Shown piece by piece: positions 1-5,180 of a stretch of 5,180 bases of DNA. The DNA is from an uncultured beta proteobacterium (GTDB lineage: Bacteria; Pseudomonadota; Gammaproteobacteria; Burkholderiales; Burkholderiaceae_C). The notes beneath the pieces were generated by a model. The model saw nothing but the letters and a program-made list of their open reading frames with translations. It did no database searches and had not been told where the DNA came from. The stretch lies in contig CAIYQF010000507.1 in assembly GCA_903928325.1 (NCBI GenBank), forward strand, positions 1-5,180. The letters are read 5' to 3'. Within the stretch, counting starts at the first letter, position 1. Each line of letters starts with the position of its first letter. The position numbers and the translations under genes are program-made.

Positions 1-119
1 CAACGCTCAAGCCCATGCTGAGCCAAGCTGGCTTTGTGACGCGTGACGCGCGCGAAGTCGAACGTAAAAAGGTCGGCTTCCACGGCGCACGCCGTCGCAA
101 GCAGTTCTCTAAGCGTTAA
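1..119 (+). CDS. rpsI: 30S ribosomal protein uS9 (S9), C-terminal part
   Basis: This is the 3' end of the gene for small-subunit ribosomal protein uS9, cut by the left edge; codons are in frame from base 3. The 38 visible residues run from TLKPMLSQAGF to the C-terminal RRRKQFSKR and a TAA stop at 117-119. In this family the extended basic tail ending in SKR reaches into the ribosomal P site and contacts the tRNA anticodon stem-loop; the terminal lysine-arginine pair is intact here. The family is about 130 residues long, so roughly 70% lies outside the window. rpsI normally follows rplM (uL13) in one operon, which would be just to the left but cannot be seen. A strong terminator follows within 20 bases, so this is the last gene of that operon. 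Identification is secure from the tail sequence. Confidence 0.96.
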   Translation, partial: TLKPMLSQAGFVTRDAREVERKKVGFHGARRRKQFSKR

Positions 120-136
120 TCCCGCACCGGGAATGC

Positions 137-177
137 AAAAAGGCCGCCCGGGCACTGCTTGGGCGGTTTTTTGTTTT
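137..177 (+). terminator. Rho-independent terminator after rpsI
   Basis: A perfect 6-bp GC stem, CCGCCC (144-149) with GGGCGG (161-166), encloses an 11-base loop and is followed at once by six T (167-172), a G and four more T (174-177). A run of A at 137-141 can extend the stem against the T tract across a small bulge, so the hairpin may also work on the opposite strand. It lies 24 bases past the rpsI stop and 16 bases before the next gene's GTG, so it marks the end of the ribosomal-protein operon. Confidence 0.9.
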
Positions 178-193
178 ATGGGAAGCCACATTC

Positions 194-922
194 GTGAGAT
201 TTCGACTGTTACGCCGCCGCCTGACCATTAGTGCCCCGCGCATGTCGGTGCGCAGCGCGTTCCCCTGGCCGGTACGCTGGGCCATCGTGGCTCTGGTATT
301 TGGCTTTTGCGCTGCCATCGGGCTGTGGGCGTTTGAATTTGGCCGTGACATTGCGGGCCTGGAAAACGGTAGCCAGGCTGAACTGCTGCAATTGCGCACC
401 CAGACCAAAACCATGAAGGCCGAACTCGACGAAGCCAAAGAGCAGCGCATTCAGGCCCAATCGATCGCCAATACGGCCGGGGCTTTGGTAGCTGCAGAAA
501 AAGCATCCACTGAGCGCATAGCCACCCAGGTCAAGCAACTCGAAGACGACAACCGCCGCCTGCGCGACGACCTCGGGTTTTTTGAAAAGCTGATTCCGGC
601 AGTGTCCACGGATCCGGTGGCGATCCGCGGGCTTCAGGCCGAGCCGCTGGATAATGGCAAAATTCGCTGGCAGGTGCTGGTGATTCAAAACAAGAAAAAT
701 GCACCAGAGCTGGTCGGCTCGCTGGAGGTCAGTTTCAGCGGCATTCTTAACGGAAAGCCCTGGACTAGCGCCCAGCCCGGCGCCAGCGTGGCGCTCAAGG
801 TCTTGCAGTATGGGCGCATGGAGGGGACTTTTGAAGTGCCAGCCCAGGTGCTTGTTAAGGGCGTTACGGCGCGCGTGATGGAGGGTACGGTGGTACGTGC
901 GAGCCATTCGGTCAAGCTGTAA
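194..922 (+). CDS. Single-pass membrane coiled-coil protein, DUF6776-type, function unknown
   Basis: A 242-residue protein with no known function. A basic N-terminus (MRFRLLRRRL) and residues 18-26 precede one hydrophobic segment at about 27-48 (VRWAIVALVFGFCAAIGLWAF), predicted to be an uncleaved membrane anchor. Residues 55-128 are rich in Q, E, K, R and L with heptad-like spacing, suggesting a coiled coil. Residues 142-242 look like a compact beta-rich domain, led by a DDLGFFEKLIP segment that I recall as typical of the family now called DUF6776. By the positive-inside rule the coiled coil and C-terminal domain would be periplasmic (inference). The start is taken as GTG at 194, because the RLLRRRLTISAPRM stretch looks like conserved coding sequence; the purine-rich GGGAAG at 180-185 is only a weak ribosome site. 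An in-frame ATG at 242 is the alternative and also lacks a good site. The stop is 39 bases before the bactofilin start, so the two genes are probably co-transcribed. The name of the family is from memory. Confidence 0.85.
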   Translation: MRFRLLRRRLTISAPRMSVRSAFPWPVRWAIVALVFGFCAAIGLWAFEFGRDIAGLENGSQAELLQLRTQTKTMKAELDEAKEQRIQAQSIANTAGALVAAEKASTERIATQVKQLEDDNRRLRDDLGFFEKLIPAVSTDPVAIRGLQAEPLDNGKIRWQVLVIQNKKNAPELVGSLEVSFSGILNGKPWTSAQPGASVALKVLQYGRMEGTFEVPAQVLVKGVTARVMEGTVVRASHSVKL

Positions 923-961
923 GCGCCTGCCCAAGCCCATTTAACCCACAAAAGGACTGCG

Positions 962-1357
962 ATGTTCAACAAGAAAAAGCAACCGCCACTTAAAAGTTTG
1001 GTCGCACAGGGCGCGCGCGTAGTGGGCGACATCTATTTCGCCGAAGGGCTGCGGGTGGAGTGCGAGATCGTCGGCAATATTTCCCCTGTGGACGCCAATG
1101 CCAGTATTTTGGTGATTGCGGAGTCAGCGGCAGTCACCGGGTCCATCGTGGCGGACCACATCATCATCAATGGCAGCGTTACCGGTGCGGTGACGGCGCG
1201 CCTGATGCTAGAGCTCCAACCCAATGCCCGCATTGAGGGCGATGTCGAATACGGCGCCCTTGAAATGCACCAGGGCGCCTTGATTGCCGGTAGGCTCACG
1301 CCTCTGCTGGGCTCTGTTGCAAAGCCCGCACTGGTATCCGAGTCAATCGGGGACTGA
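962..1357 (+). CDS. Bactofilin (polymer-forming cytoskeletal protein)
   Basis: A 131-residue bactofilin. These proteins fold into a right-handed beta-helix and polymerise without nucleotide into filaments or membrane-bound sheets that place cell-wall enzymes and other proteins. The beta-helix core spans about residues 12-112 and shows the characteristic short strands with regularly spaced glycines and hydrophobics: GARVVGDIYF, LRVECEIVGNI, AAVTGSIVADHIIING, VTGAVTARLMLEL, ARIEGDVEYGALEM and GALIAGRL. The N-terminus is short (MFNKKKQPPL) and resembles the membrane-targeting peptide described for some bactofilins; the C-terminal tail after residue 113 is short and likely unstructured. The start ATG is 5 bases after a clear AAAGGA site at 951-956. 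The gene follows the DUF6776-type gene by 39 bases, which suggests a shared transcript and possibly a shared role. The length is near the lower end for the family, and no extra domain is present. Confidence 0.93.
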   Translation: MFNKKKQPPLKSLVAQGARVVGDIYFAEGLRVECEIVGNISPVDANASILVIAESAAVTGSIVADHIIINGSVTGAVTARLMLELQPNARIEGDVEYGALEMHQGALIAGRLTPLLGSVAKPALVSESIGD

Positions 1358-1374
1358 AGCGATTCCCGAGCAAA

Positions 1375-1399
1375 ATACTGTACTATTACCTATTGCCAT
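1375..1399 (+). promoter_or_regulatory. Possible IscR type-1-like site upstream of erpA
   Basis: Aligned without gaps to the E. coli IscR type-1 consensus as I remember it (ATASYYGACTRWWWYAGTCRRSTAT), this 25-base stretch matches at 17 positions. The left half is good: ATAC at 1375-1378, then ACT plus an A/T-rich centre at 1382-1388. The mirror-image AGTC of the right half is missing, so the palindrome is broken. It lies 16-40 bases upstream of the erpA ATG, where a repressor site would act. No convincing sigma-70 -35/-10 pair is visible in this gap; the nearest -10-like element is TACTAT at 1381-1386. Treat it as a candidate only. Confidence 0.25.
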
Positions 1400-1414
1400 T
1401 TTTCGGAGTTACCA

Positions 1415-1780
1415 ATGAGCGCCCTTGCCGAATCCATGCCCACGGAAATGCCAGCCCCTATTCTGTTTACCGACAGCGCCGCTGCCAAGGTGGCCGACCT
1501 GATTGCCGAAGAGGGAAACAACGAACTGAAACTGCGCGTCTTCGTGCAAGGCGGCGGATGCTCAGGCTTCCAATACGGCTTCACCTTTGACGAAATTACC
1601 AACGAAGACGACACCACCATGACCAAAAACGGGGTTTCCCTGTTGATTGACGCCATGAGCTACCAGTACCTGGTGGGCGCCGAGATCGATTACAAAGAAG
1701 ACCTGCAGGGTGCGCAGTTCGTCATCAAAAACCCCAACGCTACCACCACTTGCGGCTGCGGCTCGTCGTTCTCGACCTGA
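1415..1780 (+). CDS. erpA: ErpA, A-type iron-sulfur cluster insertion protein
   Basis: A 121-residue A-type carrier of the HesB/IscA/ErpA family. It accepts Fe-S clusters from the assembly machinery in the cytosol and passes them to apoproteins; in E. coli ErpA is essential for maturing isoprenoid-synthesis enzymes IspG and IspH. The three invariant cluster-binding cysteines are present: Cys49 in LRVFVQGGGCSGFQYGF, and Cys113 and Cys115 in the C-terminal CGCGSSF. ErpA rather than IscA or SufA is favoured by the FVQGGGCSGFQYGFTFDE segment and by the stand-alone position away from any isc or suf genes. The length is typical for betaproteobacterial ErpA, with a slightly extended N-terminus (MSALAESMPTEMPAP). 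The ATG start is 6 bases after GGAG at 1405-1408. The 57-base gap from the bactofilin and the candidate IscR-like site suggest that it may have its own promoter. It converges with anmK, leaving 22 bases between the stop codons. Confidence 0.95.
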   Translation: MSALAESMPTEMPAPILFTDSAAAKVADLIAEEGNNELKLRVFVQGGGCSGFQYGFTFDEITNEDDTTMTKNGVSLLIDAMSYQYLVGAEIDYKEDLQGAQFVIKNPNATTTCGCGSSFST

Positions 1781-1788
1781 AGCGAGAA
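1769..1788. other. Small hairpin across the erpA stop codon
   Basis: TTCTCG (1769-1774) pairs with CGAGAA (1783-1788) around an 8-base loop that contains the erpA TGA. The stem can be lengthened by GGC (1760-1762) with GCC (1789-1791) across an unpaired internal bulge. It sits at the convergence of erpA and anmK and could form in either transcript, but no T tract follows on either strand, so it is not a canonical terminator. Confidence 0.3.
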
Positions 1789-1802
1789 GCCGACAAAACA
1801 TC

Positions 1803-2945
1803 TTAAGCCGGGTAAATGGCTCCTAAGATTCGGGCGCCTTGTGCGCCCGTAACACTTGGTAGGCTGGATTTTTTGCGCAGCACTGTTTGCTGGGCCAGCC
1901 AGGCAAATGCCAGGGCTTCCACGTCGGTAGGCGCTACGCCCAGCGCAGCAGAGCTGCACACCGGGCTTGCGCCCATGGCGGCTTGCAGCCTTTGCATCAG
2001 GGCGTCGTTGTGCGCACCGCCGCCGCACACTACCAGCATGTCGCAAGTTTGAGGCGCCCATTGCAAGGCGCGCACGCAGGCCCAGGCGGTCAGCTCCGTC
2101 AGCGTGGCCTGCACGTCCTGGGCCGTAATCCCTTCAGACCCCTGCAGGCGCTGGCGCAGCCAGGGCATGTGAAAGAGGTCGCGCCCAGTGCTTTTGGGTG
2201 GTGGCTTGGTAAAGAAGGCATCGTTCTGCAAGGCCGCCAGCAGCCCAGCATGGATTACGCCAGTCGCGCCCCAGTGGCCCCGGTCGTCAAACGCGGCACC
2301 CGTGTGCAACTGGCACCAGGTGTCCATCAAAGCGTTGCCTGGACCGCAGTCAAAGCCAATCAGTGGCGCATCGGTCGACGTTTGCGCCCCTGGCAAGAGC
2401 GTGATGTTGGAAATGCCGCCAATATTGAGCACCGCCCGGGCATGGCTGGGGTGGCCAAACACCGCGCGGTGAAACGGTGGCACCAGCGGCGCACCCTGGC
2501 CGCCGGCTGCCACATCGCGGCTGCGAAAGTCGCCCACCACGTCGATTCCGCAGAGTTCTGCCAACAAGGCCGGCTGGTTGAGTTGCAGGGTGTAGCCGGT
2601 GCTGTCAAATTCTTGCGGGCGGTGGCGCACCGTCTGGCCATGGGCGCCTATGGCAGTCACTTGGGTGGGCTGCAATTGGCTGTGGGCCAACAGGTCGGCC
2701 ACTACTTCGGCATAGATGCGCACAAGGGCATTGGCTGCCAAGGCGGCGCGGTGAAGCTCGTTGCCGCCGGGGGTATTGAGGGCCAGGAGTTCGGCACGCA
2801 GGGCAGTCGGGAAGGGCCGACTTGCGCTGGCCAGCACACTGGACGGGTGAGCCGGTTCAGAGAAGTCCGCGAGCACGCCGTCCACGCCATCGAGCGAGGT
2901 GCCCGACATCAAGCCGATGAACAGCGCCTGCGCTTGCACTGACAC
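1803..2945 (-). CDS. anmK: Anhydro-N-acetylmuramic acid kinase
   Basis: A 380-residue cytosolic kinase of the ASKHA fold. It cleaves the 1,6-anhydro ring of anhydro-MurNAc and phosphorylates it with ATP to give MurNAc-6-phosphate, a step in peptidoglycan recycling. Family signatures appear in order: the N-terminal glycine-rich phosphate loop MSGTSLDGVD (13-22), GAHGQTVRH (100-108), DFRSRDVAAGGQGAPLVP (139-156), LNIGGISNIT (173-182), GFDCGPGNALMD (197-208, with Asp199 the likely catalytic base), CGGGAHN (307-313), DVEALAFAWLA (341-351) and GARILGAIYPA at the C-terminus. Length is normal, with no frameshift. The start is taken as GTG at 2945; a second GTG two codons later (2939) is equally possible, and neither has a strong ribosome site. 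Only 6 bases separate it from the stop of the M23 peptidase gene upstream, which suggests one transcript and coupled translation. The pairing makes sense: the peptidase opens the wall and AnmK salvages its sugar. MurQ, AmpG and LdcA partners are not in the window. Confidence 0.95.
   Translation of the reverse strand: MSVQAQALFIGLMSGTSLDGVDGVLADFSEPAHPSSVLASASRPFPTALRAELLALNTPGGNELHRAALAANALVRIYAEVVADLLAHSQLQPTQVTAIGAHGQTVRHRPQEFDSTGYTLQLNQPALLAELCGIDVVGDFRSRDVAAGGQGAPLVPPFHRAVFGHPSHARAVLNIGGISNITLLPGAQTSTDAPLIGFDCGPGNALMDTWCQLHTGAAFDDRGHWGATGVIHAGLLAALQNDAFFTKPPPKSTGRDLFHMPWLRQRLQGSEGITAQDVQATLTELTAWACVRALQWAPQTCDMLVVCGGGAHNDALMQRLQAAMGASPVCSSAALGVAPTDVEALAFAWLAQQTVLRKKSSLPSVTGAQGARILGAIYPA
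1831..1849. repeat. Perfect 7-bp inverted repeat in the anmK 3' end
   Basis: CGGGCGC (1831-1837) and GCGCCCG (1843-1849) are exact inverse complements around a 5-base loop (CTTGT). The hairpin lies inside the last codons of anmK, encoding the GAQGARILG region, and would also form in an erpA read-through transcript about 50 bases after the erpA stop. No T tract follows directly on the + strand (a run of six T lies about 20 bases on), so a terminator role is unproven. It could be a by-product of GC-rich coding sequence. Confidence 0.35.
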
Positions 2946-2951
2946 GAACCG

Positions 2952-4331
2952 CTATTGCACGTTGCCGACTTGCACCTGCGCGGCAGCGCTGAGTTGCGCG
3001 CGCACCGATTGCGCAGCCTTGTCAAACAGGGGTTTGACCGACGCCGCCAGGGGCACTGGGGTGTTGGCGCGGGCCAGGGTGAGCGGGTCTTTGTGCACGC
3101 CGTTCACACGGAATTCGAAATGCAGGTGCGGCCCTGTAGCCCAGCCGGTGGCGCCTACCAGGCCAATGTTTTCACCCTGCTGCACACGCTGCCCGGTGCG
3201 CACATTGATTTTGCTCAGGTGCGCGTAGACCGTGGTGTTGCTGGCATTGTGTTTGACCATCACCACGTTGCCAAAGCCATTTTGCACCCCAGCAAATTCG
3301 ACCACACCGTCGCCCACGGTGCGCACGGGCGTTCCGGTGGCGGCGCCATAGTCCACGCCCAAGTGCGCGCGCCAGGTTTGCAAAATGGGGTGGAAGCGCA
3401 TGGCAAAGCCGCTGGTGACGCGCGAAAACACCATGGGCGACGCTAGAAAAGCGCGGCGCAGGCTTTCGCCAGCCAGCGTGTAATAGCCGCCTTTGGCCTG
3501 GGCTGCGGCCCCTGGCTGTCCGGCCCTGGCTTCTTGGAACCACATGGCCTGGAAGGTTTTACCGGCGTTGACAAATTCGGTGCTCAACACCCGCCCGGCA
3601 CGCAAAGGCTCGCCATCACCTTCGAGGGTTTCATAGACCACGGAAAAGCGGTCGCCCTTGCGCAGCGCGCGATGAAAATCAATGTCGCCGGAGAAAATTT
3701 CCGCCATTTGCACCGCGATGGCGTCAGGAATGCGTGCGTCGTCGGTGGCCGCGAACAGGGACGATTGGATGGTGCCGCTGGCCATGCGCGAGCTCACGCT
3801 CAGGGGCACGGTCTCTAGTTTGGATGTGTAGCCCTGTTCGGACTTGGTGATGCTCAGGCGCATAAAGTGGCCATCGTCCTCGGGGCTCCAGCGTGCGCTT
3901 AATGCGACCAGTGCGCTGCGCTCGTCCACTTCGGCGCTCACGTTGCGTCTGGCGCGGCCCATCAGGGTTTGCTGTACCAACCGGTCGCTGCGCAAGAAAG
4001 CCGCAGCACTGGCGTCTATTACGCCCAGGCGCTTGAGCAGCGTGTCGGCGGTGTCGGTGCTGCGCGTCAGGTCGGAGCGGTACAGGCGCATGGCCTGGGT
4101 GGCCAAGGCGTCTAGTTGGGGTGCCAAGGGCAGCGGCTGCACCGTCTCGACCACGGTGCGCTGGGGCAGGGTAGAGGCGTCTGGCGCCAAGGTGGCGACT
4201 GCAAAGCTGGCGCCCGCACCGCCCAGCAGCAGCACTGCCACGGCTGCCAGCACGCGCCGAGGGTGTTGGCGCAATGCCTGGGCCATACGCTGTACGGCAG
4301 CTTGCTCGGTTGGCGTCGGTTGAGAACTCAA
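2952..4331 (-). CDS. M23 family peptidoglycan endopeptidase, MepM/Csd3-like
   Basis: A membrane-anchored zinc metallopeptidase of 459 residues that should cut peptide cross-bridges of peptidoglycan in the periplasm, making room for new strands. From the TTG at 4331: a short cytoplasmic tail (1-26, ending in RQHPRR), a membrane anchor at about 27-48 (VLAAVAVLLLGGAGASFAVATL), a LysM/OapA-like stretch near 90-125, a Csd3-like second domain around 150-265 (GDIDFHRALRKGDRFSVVYE at 215-234), then the M23 catalytic domain at about 300-420. The zinc and catalytic residues are complete: His323 and Asp327 in HLGVD, His371 in YAHL, and His402 and His404 in GPHLHFEF, so it should be active rather than a degenerate adaptor. 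The frame is open to an ATG at 4460, but that start would add 43 residues without a good ribosome site, whereas the TTG has a perfect one. It is the first gene of an operon with anmK, 6 bases downstream. E. coli MepM and H. pylori Csd3 are the closest named types. Confidence 0.93.
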   Translation of the reverse strand: MSSQPTPTEQAAVQRMAQALRQHPRRVLAAVAVLLLGGAGASFAVATLAPDASTLPQRTVVETVQPLPLAPQLDALATQAMRLYRSDLTRSTDTADTLLKRLGVIDASAAAFLRSDRLVQQTLMGRARRNVSAEVDERSALVALSARWSPEDDGHFMRLSITKSEQGYTSKLETVPLSVSSRMASGTIQSSLFAATDDARIPDAIAVQMAEIFSGDIDFHRALRKGDRFSVVYETLEGDGEPLRAGRVLSTEFVNAGKTFQAMWFQEARAGQPGAAAQAKGGYYTLAGESLRRAFLASPMVFSRVTSGFAMRFHPILQTWRAHLGVDYGAATGTPVRTVGDGVVEFAGVQNGFGNVVMVKHNASNTTVYAHLSKINVRTGQRVQQGENIGLVGATGWATGPHLHFEFRVNGVHKDPLTLARANTPVPLAASVKPLFDKAAQSVRAQLSAAAQVQVGNVQ

Positions 4332-4338
4332 ATTGGGG

Positions 4339-4343
4339 CTCCT
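4339..4343 (-). promoter_or_regulatory. Shine-Dalgarno AGGAG that sets the TTG start of the M23 gene
   Basis: On the minus strand AGGAG is followed by seven bases (CCCCAAT) and then TTG at 4331-4329, in frame with the peptidase. This is the best ribosome site in the window. It places the start just before the SSQPTPTEQ segment and leaves a normal-sized cytoplasmic tail before the membrane anchor. Neither the ATG at 4460 nor other upstream codons have comparable support. Confidence 0.75.
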
Positions 4344-4399
4344 GGCAGGGCCGGGGACCGCCGAAGGCCACCGCACCGGGATGCACGGTTGGCGGCGAC

Positions 4400-4405
4400 T
4401 AAAAT
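4400..4405 (+). promoter_or_regulatory. Possible -10 element for tyrS
   Basis: TAAAAT matches TATAAT at 5 of 6 positions and lies in the divergent gap about 100 bases before the tyrS ATG. No recognisable -35 stands at 16-18 bases upstream, so this rests on one hexamer. The remainder of the 4332-4507 gap shows no tRNA-like or riboswitch-like structure that I can recognise. Confidence 0.25.
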
Positions 4406-4443
4406 CATCAGCCCAGGCCAAGCGCGCGTGAAATCTAACGTCC

Positions 4444-4472
4444 AGTATATCGGGCTTCAAAATCAGTCCGAA
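4444..4472 (-). promoter_or_regulatory. Possible sigma-70 promoter for the M23-anmK operon
   Basis: On the minus strand TATACT (4449-4444, 5 of 6 matches to TATAAT) lies 17 bases downstream of TTCGGA (4472-4467, 3 of 6 matches to TTGACA). Transcription would start near 4437 and give a leader of about 105 bases before the TTG at 4331. The position in the divergent gap fits, but the -35 is weak. Confidence 0.4.
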
Positions 4473-4507
4473 AAAGAAGCAGCCTTCTCCAGCCCCACAC
4501 CAACTCT

Positions 4508-5180
4508 ATGACCCAAGCAAACCATGCCGCCCACCCCGTGACCGACTGCGTGCGCGAGGCGCTCGCCGTGTCCCTGCGCGGCTGCGATGAACTGATTCCC
4601 CAAGATGAGTGGGTCAAGAAGCTGGCGCGCTCCGAGGCCACGGGCAAACCGCTGCGCATCAAACTTGGGCTGGACCCGACCGCGCCGGACATTCATCTGG
4701 GCCACACCGTGGTGCTGAACAAAATGCGCCAGCTGCAGGACCTGGGCCACACGGTGATTTTTTTGATTGGCGACTTCACCAGCATGATTGGCGACCCGTC
4801 CGGGCGCAACACCACCCGCCCGCCGCTGAGCGCCGAGCAAATCAAGCAAAACGCCCAGACCTATTACAAACAGGCCAGCCTGGTGCTGGACCCGGCCAAG
4901 ACCGAGATTCGCTACAACAGCGAGTGGAGCGACCCGTTGGGCGCACGCGGCATGATCCAGCTCGCCAGCCGCTACACGGTGGCGCGCATGATGGAGCGCA
5001 ATGACTTTCATGACCGCTTCAAGGCCGGCCAGTCGATCAGCGTGCACGAATTTTTGTACCCGCTGATGCAGGGCTACGACAGCGTGGCGTTGGAGAGTGA
5101 CCTGGAATTGGGCGGCACCGACCAGAAGTTCAATCTGCTGGTGGGGCGCCAATTGCAGTCCGAGTACGGCCAGGAGCCGC
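4508..5180 (+). CDS. tyrS: Tyrosyl-tRNA synthetase, N-terminal part
   Basis: This is the first 224 codons of a class I tyrosyl-tRNA synthetase, cut by the right edge. The enzyme activates tyrosine with ATP and loads it onto tRNA-Tyr in the cytosol. Visible landmarks are the HIGH-type ATP motif HLGH (63-66) in KLGLDPTAPDIHLGHTVVL, the IFLIGDFTSMIGDPSGR loop (84-100), the YPLMQGYDSVAL segment (184-195) and ELGGTDQKFNLLVGR (200-214), which together form the tyrosine and adenylate pocket. The KMSKS loop and the C-terminal S4-like RNA-binding domain would lie beyond the window; family members are around 400 residues, so about half is present. The reading frame is unbroken. ATG 4508 is the only plausible start: no ATG, GTG or TTG occurs in frame between it and the stop at 4436. 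The preceding 25 bases are C-rich with no ribosome site. It is divergent from the M23-anmK operon. Confidence 0.95.
   Translation, partial: MTQANHAAHPVTDCVREALAVSLRGCDELIPQDEWVKKLARSEATGKPLRIKLGLDPTAPDIHLGHTVVLNKMRQLQDLGHTVIFLIGDFTSMIGDPSGRNTTRPPLSAEQIKQNAQTYYKQASLVLDPAKTEIRYNSEWSDPLGARGMIQLASRYTVARMMERNDFHDRFKAGQSISVHEFLYPLMQGYDSVALESDLELGGTDQKFNLLVGRQLQSEYGQEP

Noticed and set aside
209..940. 243-codon open frame on the minus strand opposite the DUF6776-type gene
   Set aside because: The + strand frame has a coherent membrane anchor, coiled coil and C-terminal domain and fits the operon; the minus frame has no domain-like pattern.
1358..1414. Sigma-70 promoter before erpA
   Set aside because: TACTAT and TATTAC resemble a -10 at only 4 of 6 positions and no -35 stands at the proper spacing, so no promoter was called beyond the candidate IscR-like site.
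1887..2942. 351-codon open frame on the + strand opposite anmK
   Set aside because: It lies wholly antisense to a clearly conserved anmK, has no recognisable motif, and its composition is that of a GC-rich shadow frame.
2955..3446. 163-codon open frame on the + strand opposite the M23 catalytic domain
   Set aside because: It overlaps codons for the zinc-binding motifs on the other strand and has no ribosome site or recognisable product.
4454..4480. Inverted repeat GCTTC/GAAGC in the divergent M23-tyrS gap
   Set aside because: The arms are only 5 bases with a 17-base spacer, which is expected by chance; not called as an operator.
4463..5152. 229-codon open frame on the minus strand opposite tyrS
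   Set aside because: It is the complement of conserved tyrS codons, and its His/Ala/Val-rich composition is typical of antisense shadows.

Overview
The window looks like chromosomal housekeeping DNA from a betaproteobacterium of the order Burkholderiales, most likely a Comamonadaceae member (Rhodoferax/Polaromonas/Acidovorax-like). I infer this from the GC-rich coding bias, the GTG and TTG starts, the protein sequences (for example the uS9 tail ending in QFSKR and the TyrS N-terminal half), and the gene order rpsI - DUF6776-type protein - bactofilin - erpA - anmK - M23 peptidase - tyrS, which I recall as typical of that group. No mobile element, CRISPR array, tRNA or rRNA is visible.

Layout: bases 1-119 are the 3' end of rpsI (ribosomal protein uS9), closed by a strong intrinsic terminator at 137-177. 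Three rightward genes follow: a GTG-started single-pass membrane/coiled-coil protein of unknown function (194-922), a compact bactofilin (962-1357), and erpA, an A-type iron-sulfur carrier (1415-1780). The 57-base gap before erpA holds an imperfect IscR-type-1-like sequence. On the other strand, converging on erpA, lie anmK (anhydro-MurNAc kinase, 2945-1803) and, 6 bases upstream of it, an M23 (MepM/Csd3-like) peptidoglycan endopeptidase. The peptidase reading frame stays open to 4460, but a perfect AGGAG motif points to a TTG start at 4331. A 176-base divergent region (4332-4507) carries possible promoters for both directions, and tyrS (tyrosyl-tRNA synthetase, N-terminal half) begins at 4508 and runs off the right edge.

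How the genes fit together: four of the seven genes can be related to cell-envelope biology. The bactofilin is a cytoskeletal polymer, the DUF6776-type protein may be its membrane neighbour, the M23 enzyme cuts peptidoglycan cross-links, and AnmK recycles the anhydro-MurNAc released during wall turnover. The peptidase and anmK appear to be one operon. Bactofilins are known in other bacteria to work with M23 peptidases, so a functional link across this locus is a reasonable hypothesis, though the two genes are on opposite strands and separated by two others. uS9, ErpA and TyrS are ordinary housekeeping functions. I found no convincing new system; the most open question is what the 194-922 protein does.
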